DNA of 64,000 nt from Allium sativum (Eukaryota; Streptophyta; Magnoliopsida; Asparagales; Amaryllidaceae). A program made the position numbers and the translations under genes. The notes beneath the pieces are model-generated. The model was not told the origin of the DNA. It saw only the letters and a list, made by a program, of their open reading frames with translations, and ran no database searches. The first letter of the stretch is position 1, and the number at the start of each line of letters is the position of its first letter. Where the stretch lies: positions 875,835,199-875,899,198 of the forward strand of contig CM060912.1 of NCBI GenBank assembly GCA_030737875.1, written 5' to 3'. Below are positions 23,245-35,700 of this stretch, in pieces.

Positions 23245-23618
23245 GGTTCTCCGGGAGGAAACTCTAGCACTTAGCTTGGATTCTGCTTGCTTTCCGTCAG
23301 CTCATGTACGGTTTGGTCTTGAGCTATGCTATGGCTGCACATCTGCTATTTTTTGGGGAATAATTTACTTTTGTTATTTTTAAGTTTATGCTTCTTTATT
23401 TAGAACTTGATGTAATGGAATAATGGCAACTTGTACTTTGGATATATGAGGTTTTGACTCTTTTCTTGAAGGTAATAAGATTTGGTTTTTAATTTCTACC
23501 GCTGCTTTATTTATGTTCCGTCTTGTGATATCTCTGTGTATGTTTACCTAGATAATGCTCCACAAAAACTAGTGCATTCCCTTTGTGAGTGACCCTAGCG
23601 GAGGTGGGGTGTTACATT

Positions 23619-23630
23619 TGGTATCAGAGC
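23619..23630 (+). other. Element A primer binding site
   Basis: TGGTATCAGAGC two bases after the LTR end, an exact complement of the plant initiator-Met tRNA 3' end as used by Ty3 elements. Confidence 0.9.
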
Positions 23631-23802
23631 AGATGGTTACCAGACTGGGCAAAAGCTTTTAAAAACCTTCTGAAATTATTTTCAAAACATTTACAAAGAA
23701 GCATTTTTCAAGAAAAGTTTATTTTGAAAAGGCTATTCCCCAAAAGCCATTAGCACTTTCCTTTGTTTCCTCGTTTGAATCTCTATCTTTTCGTTTTTCA
23801 GC

Positions 23803-24756
23803 ATGTCTGGGAATCTTAACTTTCCAGAGGGCGTGCCAATACCTGGCTGGTTTAGGAGGTACTTAGAGGCTAGGGCCAACGATGCAGGCCCAGCAAATAT
23901 TCCTCCTCCAGCCGCAGCGATTCCTCCTCCTCCTCCTCGTGGAAATGCTTTCGCAAAAAAGTGTAGAGACATCAAGGCTATGGGTGGAAAGGACTTCTAT
24001 GGGACTGAATCCTTTGTGGAAGCGAGGAACTGGCTGAAGGAGACCGAAGATTTGTTCGTCATCTTCGAAGTTGACGATAGGCAAAAGATACTACTAGCAG
24101 TGTGGTTGCTTAAAGATGAAGCTTCGTATTGGTGGGAGATTACCCATGCTGAGAGGCTAGTGGAAACTTGGGAAGACTTCCGGATGAGATTTGAAATGAA
24201 ATTTCTCTCCTAAGCTGAAAGAAGCCTGCAAACGGAGAGGTTCCTAACTCTTAAGCAAGGAAGCATGACGATCAGGGAGTATGCCAATCAGTTTAATCAA
24301 CTGGCCATATTTGGACTGGATTTAGTGAACACCCAACACAAGGCTCTTCGCTTCGTCTGAGGTTTGAATGGGCCACTACACAGCCTTGCTATGACTCATG
24401 TACCCATGGAGGTGACCTTTGAGAGCTTGGTGGATATGGCCCTACTTCATGAAGAAGACGAGAATGGCAATAAGGAGGTCAAGGCGAGTGATTCTCAAAA
24501 CAAAAAGAAAGACTCCGAGAAAGGAGGCAAGAACAACAACAACAATAATGACAACAAGACACGTGAGAAAAGAAAGTGACACTTCTGCAGTATTGAAGGG
24601 CATATAGTCCAGAATTGTAGAAAGAAGAAGATGAAGATGGGAGCATGCTTTCAGTGTGGTGAAACTAGACATATCAGCAAGAACTGCCCTAAGAAGCAAG
24701 GGCAAGCCCCGCAAGCAGGACCTTCTGGGGGTATATCTTTAACTTCCTCTCCTTGA
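23803..24756 (+). pseudogene. gag: gag pseudogene of element A
   Basis: Capsid-like gag starting MSGNLNFPEGVPIPGW, with a Pro-rich stretch, a Ty3 gag core (WLKETEDLF ... EASYWWE ... FEMKFLS) and two zinc knuckles. The frame is the same throughout but has three internal stops: TAA at 24211 after MKFLS, TGA at 24358 and TGA at 24577. The last replaces the first Cys of knuckle 1, leaving HFCSIEGHIVQNC; knuckle 2 is CFQCGETRHISKNC. Translation ends at TGA 24754. An Asn/Lys-rich linker precedes the knuckles. No protease follows. Gag would package element RNA in virus-like particles, but this copy cannot make a full product without readthrough. The start was chosen because the same MSG start is seen at 61592 in element C. 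Confidence 0.88.
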
Positions 24757-25296
24757 TGCTTTGTTTTATCTTGTATATCTTTTCGATCCTATCTTGAGAA
24801 CCTTAGGTAGAATCCTATGGATGTAAATATGTATTTGAAACATGTTAAGGTTGATGTTTGCAAATGGTTGCAAGTGGTCGCAAGTGGTTGCTCGTGGTTG
24901 CATAACACACATTAGGCACTAGATCGGCTCAGACACGATTTCATATTGCATATGCATTAGTGTTCATACTTGTTTATGGATGAAATTGAATGTGTTATCA
25001 TGTGGATGTTGCACATGGATGAATTTTTGTGCACACATATAGTGATTATGTGACTAGTATTCTTTGCATACATGTTGGATTCATGACACTAAACATATTT
25101 TGCATTAAGAAGATCAATCAGGCCTGATCATTTGCATTAGATAAGAGACATATACACACACTCTCTGCATATGTTCATATAGCATTAGAAATCTTTTAAG
25201 GACAATGGTTGCTTGTGGATGATGGTTAAGTAGACGGTTGATTGTATGGTAGGACATATTCTTCTTAACTTGAAGATTTCGGGGACGAAATCCTTT

Positions 25297-25309
25297 AAGG
25301 AGGGTAGAA
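25297..25309 (+). other. Element A polypurine tract
   Basis: AAGGAGGGTAGAA directly before the 3' LTR. It is preceded by TTTCGGGGACGAAA, an inverted-repeat box that also stands next to the polypurine tracts of the other families in this window. Confidence 0.85.
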
Positions 25310-28300
25310 TGTAACAACCCGAATTTTTATAATGTGCTAAAACCATAAATCAAGGAAGAATTAAATTCTAAAATAAGAATCAAGGGAAACGGGTTGCTCC
25401 ATTGTGTTCGTCTTGAAATTCTGTTTGGAAACGAGTCCGAGTTTTTGAAAATCGGAGTTCGTATGACCAAGTTATGACCTCTAGAAGTTTCAGAAATTTT
25501 CAGAATCAAAGACAGCTCGAAATTCGAATTCGAAATTCGAATTCAAACCCCGCAGCAGGAAGGGCGGAAAAACTCCCGCCCATAGACCAGGTCGAACTGG
25601 GGGTCGACCATAGTGTCAACCTCCCAGGGACCAGGTCGACCATAGTGTCGACCTGGGGGTCGACCTGCCTCCCGAACCCACTTCTTGAACCAGGTGCATC
25701 CTGATGTATTTAGACTCATTTTCTGACCAGATTCATCTGCCTAACCCTATATAAGCAGCCCCCTAGCCTCATTGTCTCCACACCATTCATTCTGCCCTTA
25801 TGCTTCTTCTAAGATAATCTAAATAATAAGATAAGAAGAAGGACTGCTTCTTCTCCATTAAGACTACGCTTAGAGATTTGCAAATTGGGGGATTTCAATT
25901 AGAACACGATCAATCAAATAGAGATTCAATAATCAAATTCTTCTTTCTAATTATCGATCCACGCATTGTAAGTTCAATTTAATTTTAGATAAAAGCTGTA
26001 AACTTAATATCCGTGTTGTAAATTGGAATTGGATCTATGTATGGTAATTGATTCGTATCTATTCTTGTTCATCTTGGATCTTGACTTTCGTGAATATTGC
26101 TTTGGACCTATTCATGTTGTAAATCAAACTCTCTCGTGTCTATAACCTTAACATGCCTATGACGTTGAAACTATTGTTAATGGCCAAGGACTATGACTGT
26201 GAACATAAGACTACGCCTATGCCTATGACTAAGAACATAAGATTATGCCTATGACTGAGAACATAAGATTATGTCTATGACTGTGAACATAAGACTATGC
26301 CTATGCCTATGACGGAGAACATAAGACTATTTCCTACGACTATGACAAGGACAATGGTGGCTAATCACCTATGACTCTTGACTATGAGAATTATTACCTA
26401 TAATTATGAACATAAGGCTATTATCTATGACCATGACTATGAAACTATTGCTGTTAATTGTCTATGACTATTATCTAGAACTATTTTGGATAATTAACCA
26501 TGACTATTGTGATTAATCGCTTATGGTTCTTAATTATGAGATTTCTACCTATGACCATGACTATGACTATTGGGGTTAATTACCTGAAACTATTATAGTT
26601 GATTGTTTATGCCCATAGTTGAAACCCATGTTGTACACCGAATTTGCAGTTTGTTGGATCTCATACCTAGGGTGTGACTTGCTTAGTTTATTCGCTATTA
26701 TGTACATCAAAACCATTGGATCTGTTATCCTTGTATTTGGCTTGCTTTTGCATATCTATTCTTTTATGTCAAGCTTTATCAGGACTATCACCTTATTTTG
26801 CTAGATTTGAAAACCCTGTTAATTTCTATATGCCAGTGATGTTGTGACTGGTTATCTCAAGTCATATCACGCCAGTCTTGTAATCTCTTTTATTGCTTTA
26901 TGCTTGTCCCTTCTTCCTATCATAGTTTTGATGTTATTCCCTTTATATCTAGAATTAGATTTGCTTTTAATTTAGGTCGATTAACGTTTACATGCAATGG
27001 GAATACGATTTGGGTAGATTAGGCAAAACATGAATTGGTTATGAACATGAATTATGAACTTGATAATAGGCAAAACTTGAAACATGAACATTGTTATAAC
27101 TTGAATCTGGATGTGGGCATGAAACTTATCCTTGAAACTTGACACGAACTTGACATGAAACTTGAACATGGTCATGACACTAGAATGAACTTGAAAATGG
27201 CCAACTCGAGGTTGGATTGAGTTTGCAGTGTAAATCTGCCCGGAACCGCCCGGCAAATCCAGTTACTACAAACAATAGGATCCAATTTGAGTAGTTGGTC
27301 ATATCGTACTTGAAAACCCGAGGTTAGACTGAATTGTGGTGTAAATCTGCCCGGAACCGCCCGACATATCCAGTGACCACAACAACAGGTCTAACGTGAG
27401 AGGTTAGGGTGCATTAATGAATTAATGCCACATGATAGGGTTAAGTCATGAACATGAAAGATAATACTTAACCAACTGGAAATATGATTGGTTGAGTTAG
27501 GTCATGAACTTGAACGACAACACCTAACCAACTCAACACGTGAATGGTAGGGCTAAGTCACGAACTTAAATGACAACACTTAGCCAACTTGATATGCTAG
27601 ACCGATGGGGTTAAGTATCGAATTTAAATGACAACACTTAACCTACCTGACGGAAACCCTAGTTACGCAGTCCATTTCAGCAGTAACCCACTAGATGTAT
27701 CATGGTACCCTGGAACTAGGCAGGGTGGGGCACGATTACTGGGCTGATTGTAAGTGACCAGAACGACGGTTGTGTGGGTGCGCCAGTGTAGGTTCTAACG
27801 GAGTGCGGGCATGCACACACTCCGGAGCAGAAAAAGCAGACATTGGGCATCAGTAGGTTTATCTGTGCATTCTTGATTCGTGTTGGTGGTTGGCACCATA
27901 GGGCTTGATACACTCTATGGTGGACCTAGCACAGGTGACTACATTCGTGATTGGGCCGTATGACACAGAAACACAACGAGCTAGAGCTTGTAGGGAGCCG
28001 ATCGATTAGTGGATCGTTCCGTTGGACTTAGTAATGGGTCATTCACGATTTTGGGCCAAGGGATCATTTCATGATTATTATAAGACATGGGTTTGGGATT
28101 CTAGTACAGTTGGTGCAGCGAACCTTGAACATGCGATGTTATACTTGACCTATACTTGATTCATCATGTTATCTTAGTCTATCTTTTCCATCTTGACATC
28201 ATACTTATGTTTACTTTCAGTTTATACATGTCATGTTACCTTTACCTGTTTTTATGCTGAAAGTCACTTGGACTTACCAGTCTTTATGACTGACCCGTTT

Positions 28301-28702
28301 TCTTTCGCCTCGTTTTCTTTCGTCCCCCCCAAGGTTCTCAGGGAGGAAACTCTAGCACTTAGCTTGGATTCTGCTTGCTTTCCGTCAGCTCATGTACGGT
28401 TTGGTCTTGAGCTATGCTATGGCTACACGTCTGCTATTTTTGGGAAATAATTTACTTTTGTTATTTTTAAATTTATGCTTCTTTATTTAGAACATGATGT
28501 AATGGAATAATGGCAACTTGTACTTTGGATATATGAGGTTTTGACTCTTTTCTTAAAGTAATAAGATTTGGTTTTTAATTTCTACCGCTGCTTTATTTAT
28601 GTTCCGTCTTGTGATATCTCTGTGAATGTTTACCTAGATAATGCTCCACCAAAACTAGTGCATTCCCTTTGTGAGTGACCCTAGTGGAGGTGGGGTGTTA
28701 CA
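25310..28702 (+). repeat. Element A 3' LTR
   Basis: Nearly the same as the 5' LTR by eye, with scattered substitutions and small indels, one extra GTCGAC unit in U3 and a shorter poly-C tract (28324). It contains TATA 25748-25754 and hairpin array 27439-27643. Open frames in it (for example 26981-27256 minus, 28193-28450 plus) are shared with the 5' LTR and have no protein-like motif. Confidence 0.92.
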
Positions 28703-28707
28703 TTATT

Positions 28708-28787
28708 GGTTTTATAATCAATCATCATATTACAAATTACTTACTTATCTACAAGTTAAACACTTCTTTATTTAATTTGAGATCACC
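28708..28787. other. Short flank between A and X LTR
   Basis: About 80 AT-rich bases with no counterpart in the right LTR of X. They are the target flank of element A; X homology starts only after them, so the X LTR is truncated at its 5' end here. Confidence 0.5.
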
Positions 28788-29108
28788 CTAACCTAGAAGT
28801 TAAGAATTACTTACACTTGTAAGTATTGGTAATTTACTACACTTATAAGTGTTGCAAAGACGTCGCCAATTTAAATTAATTATTTAAAGCCTTAGGATAA
28901 GAATTAAAGTGAGGTGTCCTTACATGTGTCATTATGCATGGAATAGTTGATGTTAGAGTGACATGTGTTCTTATATGTGTCATTATGCATGGAAGAGTTT
29001 ATGTTAAAGTGACATGTGTCCTTATATGTTTCTTTATGCATGAAGATGATTTCATGTTAGGTGACATGTGTCTATGGTTTAATTTACAAATATACCCTTA
29101 AAGCTTCC

Positions 29109-29115
29109 TATATAA
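29109..29115 (+). promoter_or_regulatory. Element X left LTR TATA box
   Basis: TATATAA in CTTCCTATATAAGGAGCAC, followed by a pyrimidine-rich start-like region (CCATCCCTTCCTCAC). The right LTR has the same at 43942-43948. The short plus frames crossing it (29061-29249, 43894-44082) are therefore not taken as genes. Confidence 0.6.
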
Positions 29116-32100
29116 GGAGCACTTATACTTCATTTTTGAATAAAACTTCACCATTTTTCTCTGTACCATCCCTTCCTCACTTTCTCCACCTCAATTTCAC
29201 CGTACTCCTCCTCATTACGTTCATAAGCCTCAGCCTCCCCGTGCCTTGAAAATAAAATAATAAGTTTAAGTGTTGAAGGGTGTATACATACGTTCTGGTT
29301 TGCAAAGAAGGAATGTTGTATGCATAGTGGAAACATCGTCTGTTGGCGTGTTCACAGTTAATACAGAGTTCTGACAGTGCATGTTTTGGAAGCAATGATG
29401 GTGAGAAATTTTAATTTAATTATTTTTAAGTAAGTAGAATGGGTTAATTATAATTATTTGAGAATAATTATCATTAGTAGACGATAATTGGTTGAGCATG
29501 GATGTTAATTATCGTGTGCAACGTTTGAATGGATGTTTATATAGTTAGAAACACATTGAACACTGATAAGCGTTATTGACCGTAACGCTTGTGCACAATT
29601 GAAATGATTGTTTATTTGTTATGATGGATGAATTCATGCATGCTCATATGATTGATTTTTGGTTGATTATAGTTGTATGAAATCACACACACCGTAGTTG
29701 TGGAATTATATGGGTAATAGATTCAAATCTTCTTTCCATACAAATGACGAATATATTATTTTAACAATCAAGTTTTGAATTTTGGATTTCGAAACTATTT
29801 TGAAACCTAAGTAAGCAAGTTTTGGAAATGTTTCAACTATTTATGGGGTATCAAAGTTTGAACCGGGTTTTGAAATAATTTGAGAATGGAATGTAAATAT
29901 GTATGAATAATTTTCGTAAAGTAAACATTTTGTTAAACAAGTTTGACGTTAAGCAAGACGTTGTTGAAATGGTTGGGCTTTAAAAAAGTGAAGTTCGGTT
30001 TTCTTATCTAGAAAACGTTTTAAAATGGTTTATATAAGTATATAATGGTTTTCTAAAGTGTATTGAAGTATTTCGAAATAATAATTATATTAAGTTATAT
30101 TATGGTCAAAATAGGACGTGTCACGCAGCGGTAGTTCGCATTTTTGACCGCTAAGTTTAAACGCTTATAACTTTTACAATTTAAATCAGATTTCCACAAA
30201 AGGAAAAACATTTGCTTTTTATTAACAAGAGTTTTCAAATGAGATAAAACAATTTTCAGTTTCGAGTTATAATTTTCAAATTATATTTAAAAACATTTTG
30301 GGAAAGGTCGTTATAAGGGTAGTACGTCGATCGTAACTGCAAGCACCTATTTTAAATATTTTAAAAATATGGAAATTTTTAAAAAAAATCATTATACGTT
30401 ATTTAAAATGGTTTTGATTGGAAAATTTAAGTTTTGGCTAAGATAAACGATATTTTGATCAAGTTAGTCAATACAATTGTTTTGTAACTCTTTTGCAATG
30501 CTTTTGAAGTTTTATTGTAACACTTCTTTTTGGAAACAATCTATTTTGAAAGTTTTAACCCGCAAACTATTTCCCGAATTATAAATAATCACTTTTAAAT
30601 GATTTGTGAAATATTTTCAAAGGTTTAAAATTATTATTTATTTGGAATTTAAATTGATTTATTTAATATTAAATAGGTTTTCCAATGTTAAATAATTGGA
30701 TATAGTTGGAGCTAAATCTTCGGATGTTTGATATTAATTCGGTAGATGATGACTCTTACTATTTGACGAATTTAAAAAGGTAGTTTACCATTATCCGCTT
30801 ATAGTATGAATTAGATACAAAGATTAATATTTAGGATAAATTGATGATATTTCTGTCCAGATCCAATATCAAGAGGTTAGATAAATTATCGAACTAAGAT
30901 AAGGAATTCCTGATTTGTTTGAGATAAGTTGGATAGAAATAATCTTTGGATATTTGATATGAAATTACCTAGTGTAAATGTATATTGTTCGAGGAATTTG
31001 AAAGAAATTATTATAGTTATTCCTCTTATAGTATTTGTTGATTATGAGAGTCGACATCGAATATAAGTAGATACAATTTATGTGTAACTCATGTTCATAT
31101 CGAATGATTTGGGTTTTGTCGTGAATGGTATCTTCAATAATATCATTCTTGAAAACCCGATGAGGTTGAGTTGTGGAAATTCATATCGTAATTTGGGGAT
31201 TTAATCAAATCTTTGATTTGAGGAAATTAAAAGTAAGGAATTGGGAAGGAAGTATAATATTTTAATTAAGATTAAAGGATTGAATGTTGGGAAATCTTTT
31301 TAATTGGAAACTATGGTTGAGATATGGATTAAGAGTTTTCAAAAGAAACTGGATTTGAATAACAAGTTATCAAATGGAAAGTTAATTGAGGTTTTGAGGC
31401 TAAATTATCTTTGATTTAAATGTTGTATTTTAAAAGAGTAAAGTTAAAATATGGATTTTTGTTAAAGATAACTCGAGAATGGGTTTAAAGAAGTTTTAAT
31501 TAACAAATCCAAGATTGAAGGAGACTTGGTTGAAAGCCTGTGTGATCCATAATTGTGTTTTTAAAATTGCACTTATTATTTGGAAAGACCGAGAACGGGT
31601 TTATGTCTGAAAACCATTCCAAGTAATAATACGACGTTGTGGAGCAATTAAAGACACTGAATTGAAGACCGGGAACCTTCACATCGTAAGGGATACCTGC
31701 TAAATGTCTCGAATGGTAAGCTCCCATTCGTAGATGAATTTTATATATGTTAAGTGGCAAGTAGTCCTGACGTTTCTGGAGGAATTCCGGATTTTGGTTT
31801 CATACAGACCCAGAACGAACCTTTATGGATTGTGTGTCTGACATTATAATTGACTGGGTAGCGCTGATCTTTATCAATATATATCTGCTTGGTGGCGAAG
31901 AATTTATCCTCTTAGCTTAACACACTTCTTTAAGACGTATGAGCTTAGAGGTTATAAATTAGTAGAAATTAGTGATGCGTTGTGAATGGACAATGTGGCA
32001 TACTTAAGTTATGTGATGAGCTATGGATGATCAAATCATGGCTTATTGAAGCATAGCTTTGTGTGTGTCATCACCTTGGCAAGCCCCACACCCTGGTAAA

Positions 32101-33083
32101 TAGCCAAAACAGGAAGAAATGCAGAAGGGTTATGGGGTGTTGTCTCGTTCTAGATAAAAGGTATACTATGGTATGGAGCCTAGGTATTAACCTATATGGT
32201 AAAACATCTACTTTTGTAGTTGCTCTTGGTGCGCGCTCGGGAAGGTTAGTAATGACCGAGAGATTACATACCCAGGCATACTCTAAGTTACTTAGGTACA
32301 TAGGTAACCTGACCTTGCGTTGACATGAGGAGCATCCGTTGATCCTCGGACATCCCTCTAGAGGTGTTCAAAGTTTAGTTCGGTTTGGAAGTTCCTTTGC
32401 CTGGTCATTGTTGGAAACCTAGTCTCCACAACAAGCCCATACGAGTTTAATTGTATATCATATGTCAATATAGTATATGGTACCTATGCTGGCCATTTTA
32501 ATACATTTACCTTCAAAAGGTTTTCACACTATGAACTAATAATAATATGAAATAGGATTTCATGTATCACAGAAATTTTTGACTGCATACAGAGAAACCT
32601 CGCTCAAATGTGTGTTTGCTTGGTGCATGTGCCGCGAGATTTTATGTTAGTTTCAATTTATTTTAAAGCCATTGCGAATTTCTATGCATGAGTATCCATA
32701 TGAAGTAAACCTGTTCCGCATTAGCGGCGTCGTCCGGTGAATTACCCAACTTTGAAATAAACCCTAAACAACTGTTTTGAGTTCTTACACCAGTCCAATG
32801 ACTGACCTGGACTTTATTTTTCCCAGACCTTAACTCTAGGTACCCATAATTTTTGTAGAGGGAGCTAGCAGTTTGGTTTACAGATTTAGTCTGAGAGATG
32901 GATTCAGGTTTGGAGTTAGAGTTATGCTTTGGAGTTTACTTCTTCTACCGAAGGCGTTTTTGTATTTCTTTCCACTGAGCTTATGTCATACACTGATTTT
33001 CCTTGTAAATCTAATGTAATATTATCGTAATGAAATGAAAAGTTCAGTTACTATTGTGCAAATATGTAAGTACCCATGACAAT

Positions 33084-33088
33084 TCATC
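33084..33088. repeat. TSD TCATC of element B (right copy 41343-41347)
   Basis: TCATC precedes TGTAACACCCC at 33089 and follows ...GGGGTGTTACA at 41342, giving an exact 5-bp duplication of element X LTR sequence. Confidence 0.9.
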
Positions 33089-34426
33089 TGTAACACCCCA
33101 CATCTGTTAAGGTCACTCACAAAGGGAATGCCTTAACTTCAATGGAGTATTATGGGTACTGGAATAGAAATATTACAAGACAGACATATATAAAACAACG
33201 GAAAATAAAGTGGAAGTACTTCAAATCATTTATTAAATATAAATGTTTACAAGAAAAGCCCATCAACTTCCAATACCCAATTTCATAGTTAAAATATCTG
33301 TCTTGCTCAAAAAAAACAAAGAAGCATAAAAATAAACTGCAGTATTCCCCAATAAAGCAAAGTAAGCCATAGCCAAGAGAAATCCAAGCCATACATGAAA
33401 GAGCCTTGGAGCTTGGTAAGATCCGAACTAAGCTGTATTCCCACTCTGTGAACCCGGGGGGGGGGGGGGGGGAACGGAAGAAAAATAGGCGAAACAAAAC
33501 GGGTCAGTCATAAAGACTGAGTAAGTCCTAGTGACTTTCAGCATAAAAATGAGTAAAGATAACATGGCATGAATAAACTGGAAGTAAACATAAGCATGAT
33601 GACAAGGTAGGCAAGATTAACTAAGATAACAAGATAAACTATGATAACAAGATAAACTATGATAACAAGATAAACTAAGGTAACAAGATAAACTTCGGGC
33701 ACGATGAAACAAGTATAACATCCCATAATTCCTATCAAGTATCCCACCGCATGGTTTCTTTCAAGAATAACATCGCAAGGTTTCTAAGCTTTACCAATAA
33801 AACGATATCTATTTGCTCTGCACCACCTAACTAGCATCCTCATAAGTGTCTTACACGGAATGATCTGTACTCCTACTAGTATCTCAACTAGTGTCCTGTG
33901 TAACAAGGATCCGTACCCCCTACTAGTGTCCCAACTAGTAGCCCGTGTTATATAATAATTACAACGTGATCCCAATCCCCGCAATTATGGTAGCCTTCAG
34001 GTGTACATCGATTTTGAGGATTCCACCTCGATCACCCCAATGGCCATGTATATATTCGATGCACCCTTACTACCTTATCGATCGGCTCCCTACTTGTCCT
34101 AGTTCTCGTTTGTGTCACGCGGCCCCCTACTTGTAGATACTTGTGCTGGTCCCACCATGGGGTGTATCAAGTTCCATGGTGGCAACCCTGACACAAATCA
34201 AGATGCGCAGCTTTAGACCTACTGATGCCCAGTGGCTAAATTTTCTGCGCCGAAGTGTGTGCACGCCCGCACTCCATTAGAACCTGCACTGCTGCACCAA
34301 CCGCCGCTAATTTGACCTCTTATAATCAGCCCAGTAATCGTGCCCCACCCTGCCTAGCACAGGGTTCCGTTGATACCTAATGTGGGTTACTGCTGAAATG
34401 AGTCCCCGTTACTAGGTTTTTCTAAT

Positions 34427-35250
34427 GGTTAAGTCTGTGGGCCTATATTCTCTGATATTACCCACCAACCCTGATGTGTACTTAACCCCGCTACTGATTC
34501 AAGCATGTGTATTTAATGGTTAAGTGTGTGTATGGGCCTATATTTACTAATATTACCCACCAACACGATATGTACTTAACCCTTCTACTCGTTATGTTAC
34601 CATGGTTAAGAGTTTACCTTAGTTAACTTAACCTTTCTCACTTATTATGTTTGATTGGTTAAGTGTGGTTTATTAACTTAACCCTGTTCGTTTATCTGGT
34701 TACATTGGTTAAGAATTTCTTGTTAACTTAACCCCATGTGTTACTTAACCCTACCACGCATCACATCAGATTGGTTAAGTGCATGTTAACTTAACCCCAT
34801 CCACTAGTCATATTATAATGGTTAAGTGTTATCAACTTATTCAAGTTAACTTAACCCACCCGCTTGTCCTGTTATGTTGGTTAAGTGTTACTACTTAACT
34901 GCAACAACTTGTCTAATTAACCCATTGTATTAGTTAAGTGTTCTCATTAACTTAACATCACTCTCTAGTCCAGTTTAATCATGTTATAATGGTTAAACAT
35001 TTGCTTAACCTTACCCACTCCCGAAGTCAACATATTAAATTGGTTAAGTGTCCAGATTAACCTAATCATATTACTTAACCCACCCATTTATATCATATTG
35101 GTTAAATGTTCTTATTTACTTAACCCTACCCACTGGTCTAATTACCAAGTTACGTTGGTTAAGTATTACTATTCGTATTTCCACATGTCACCCATATGTC
35201 ACCCACTTAACCCCCATGTCCCACTATATGTTTATCTGGTTAAGTATTTC
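34427..35250 (-). repeat. Hairpin array of about 14 units in B 3' LTR
   Basis: About 14 occurrences of GGTTAAG or close variants, spaced roughly 58 bases, each paired with a following TTAACTTAACC-type arm at a variable distance (for example GGTTAAGT then ACTTAACC in a 27-base hairpin near 34660). It is homologous in position and motif to the four-unit array of element A and the two-unit array of C. The second LTR has it at 39729-40548. Confidence 0.78.
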
Positions 35251-35482
35251 TTAATTCATTAAGGCCGTAACCTTATAAAGACCTCTCACATTAGACTGAC
35301 ATTTATGGCAGCTGGATTTGCCGGGCGGGTCCGGGCAGTCTTACACCATAAAAGAGTCTAACCTCGTGTCTTTACAACTGTTACGCTTTTAATTTGGAGA
35401 CGGCGGCCATGGCTCAAGAGAGATTTTAGCAGAATTTTGGTGTCATATGAATTTGTGTGAGTTAGGCTAGGTCTAGGTGTTA

Positions 35483-35489
35483 TTTTATA
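35483..35489 (-). promoter_or_regulatory. Element B 3' LTR TATA box
   Basis: TATAAAA on the minus strand in CACCTATAAAATAACACC, downstream of the GTCGAC cluster as in element A. The 5' LTR copy is at 40785-40791. That copy, not this one, would drive element transcription. Confidence 0.55.
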
Positions 35490-35594
35490 GGTGTAGCAAT
35501 TCATTTCAGCCATCGGGTTAACCCTAAAATCCATCCGGACCATCAAAACTCGTCCCGGGCCTCAAAAATGGGTTCTGGCCCGAAACAGGCCGGC

Positions 35595-35700
35595 CAGGTC
35601 GACCTGCAGGGGGGAAGGTCGACACTATATTCGACCCTCATGGGGGAGGTCGACTCCCAGGTCGACCCCCTGGTCGACCTGGCCCCCAGGTCGACCTGGC
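35595..35700 (-). promoter_or_regulatory. GTCGAC cluster in B U3
   Basis: Multiple CAGGTCGACC/GGTCGACCTG motifs in about 100 bases, upstream (element sense) of the TATA box. The other LTR (40897-41012) has the block with small unit changes. It corresponds to the cluster in element A. Confidence 0.5.

Larger units (their letters stand above)
20227..23616 (+). repeat. Element A 5' LTR
   Basis: Begins TGTAACAACCCG and ends GGTGGGGTGTTACA, so the ends are partly inverted. Inside, in order: a U3 block near 20320-20400 shared with elements B and C, a GTCGAC-rich block, a TATA box at 20653, a CTATGA-rich tract (21050-21500), a hairpin array (22345-22549), two copies of a CCCGGAACTGCCCGGCAAATC module (22145-22290), and a poly-C tract at about 23235. 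Confidence 0.92.
23617..25309 (+). other. Element A internal region
   Basis: 1.69 kb from primer site to polypurine tract, holding the gag pseudogene (23803-24756) and about 550 bases of non-coding DNA (24757-25309). That stretch includes GGTTGCAAGTGG-type short repeats (24860-24905) and the 14-bp palindrome GATCAGGCCTGATC (about 25117-25130). Counterparts of both lie before the polypurine tracts of B and C. Confidence 0.85.
20227..28702 (+). mobile_element. Tekay-like LTR element A, gag only, 8.5 kb
   Basis: Complete insertion with a TTATT duplication, LTRs 20227-23616 and 25310-28702, primer site at 23619, a gag pseudogene and a polypurine tract at 25297. The interior is only 1.7 kb, with no protease, RT or integrase, so it is a deleted or non-autonomous derivative. 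Its gag is clearly related to that of element C (PEGVPIPGWFRRYLEARAN versus PEGIPIPGWFRRYLEARAN). LTRs of about 3.4 kb and an iMet primer site suit the Tekay/Del chromovirus lineage. Confidence 0.92.
28788..33088 (+). repeat. Element X left LTR, main part (5' truncated)
   Basis: Matches 43622-44864 and 51633-53575 in order. It holds a TATA box at 29109 and a long AT-rich body without coding frames. It is interrupted after 33088 by element B and resumes at 41348. The region 31980-33088 has no second copy in the window, because the right LTR is itself interrupted by element C. Confidence 0.82.

Noticed and set aside
23619..23630. tRNA gene fragment
   Set aside because: TGGTATCAGAGC is a primer binding site; no cloverleaf surrounds it.
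29061..29249. 62-aa plus frame (and copy 43894-44082) in the X LTR
   Set aside because: It spans the TATA box and start region; the similarity between copies is that of the LTR DNA.
34427..35250. CRISPR-like array of regularly spaced repeats
   Set aside because: It is plant LTR sequence; the repeats are short inverted arms with variable spacing and related spacers, and no cas genes are present.
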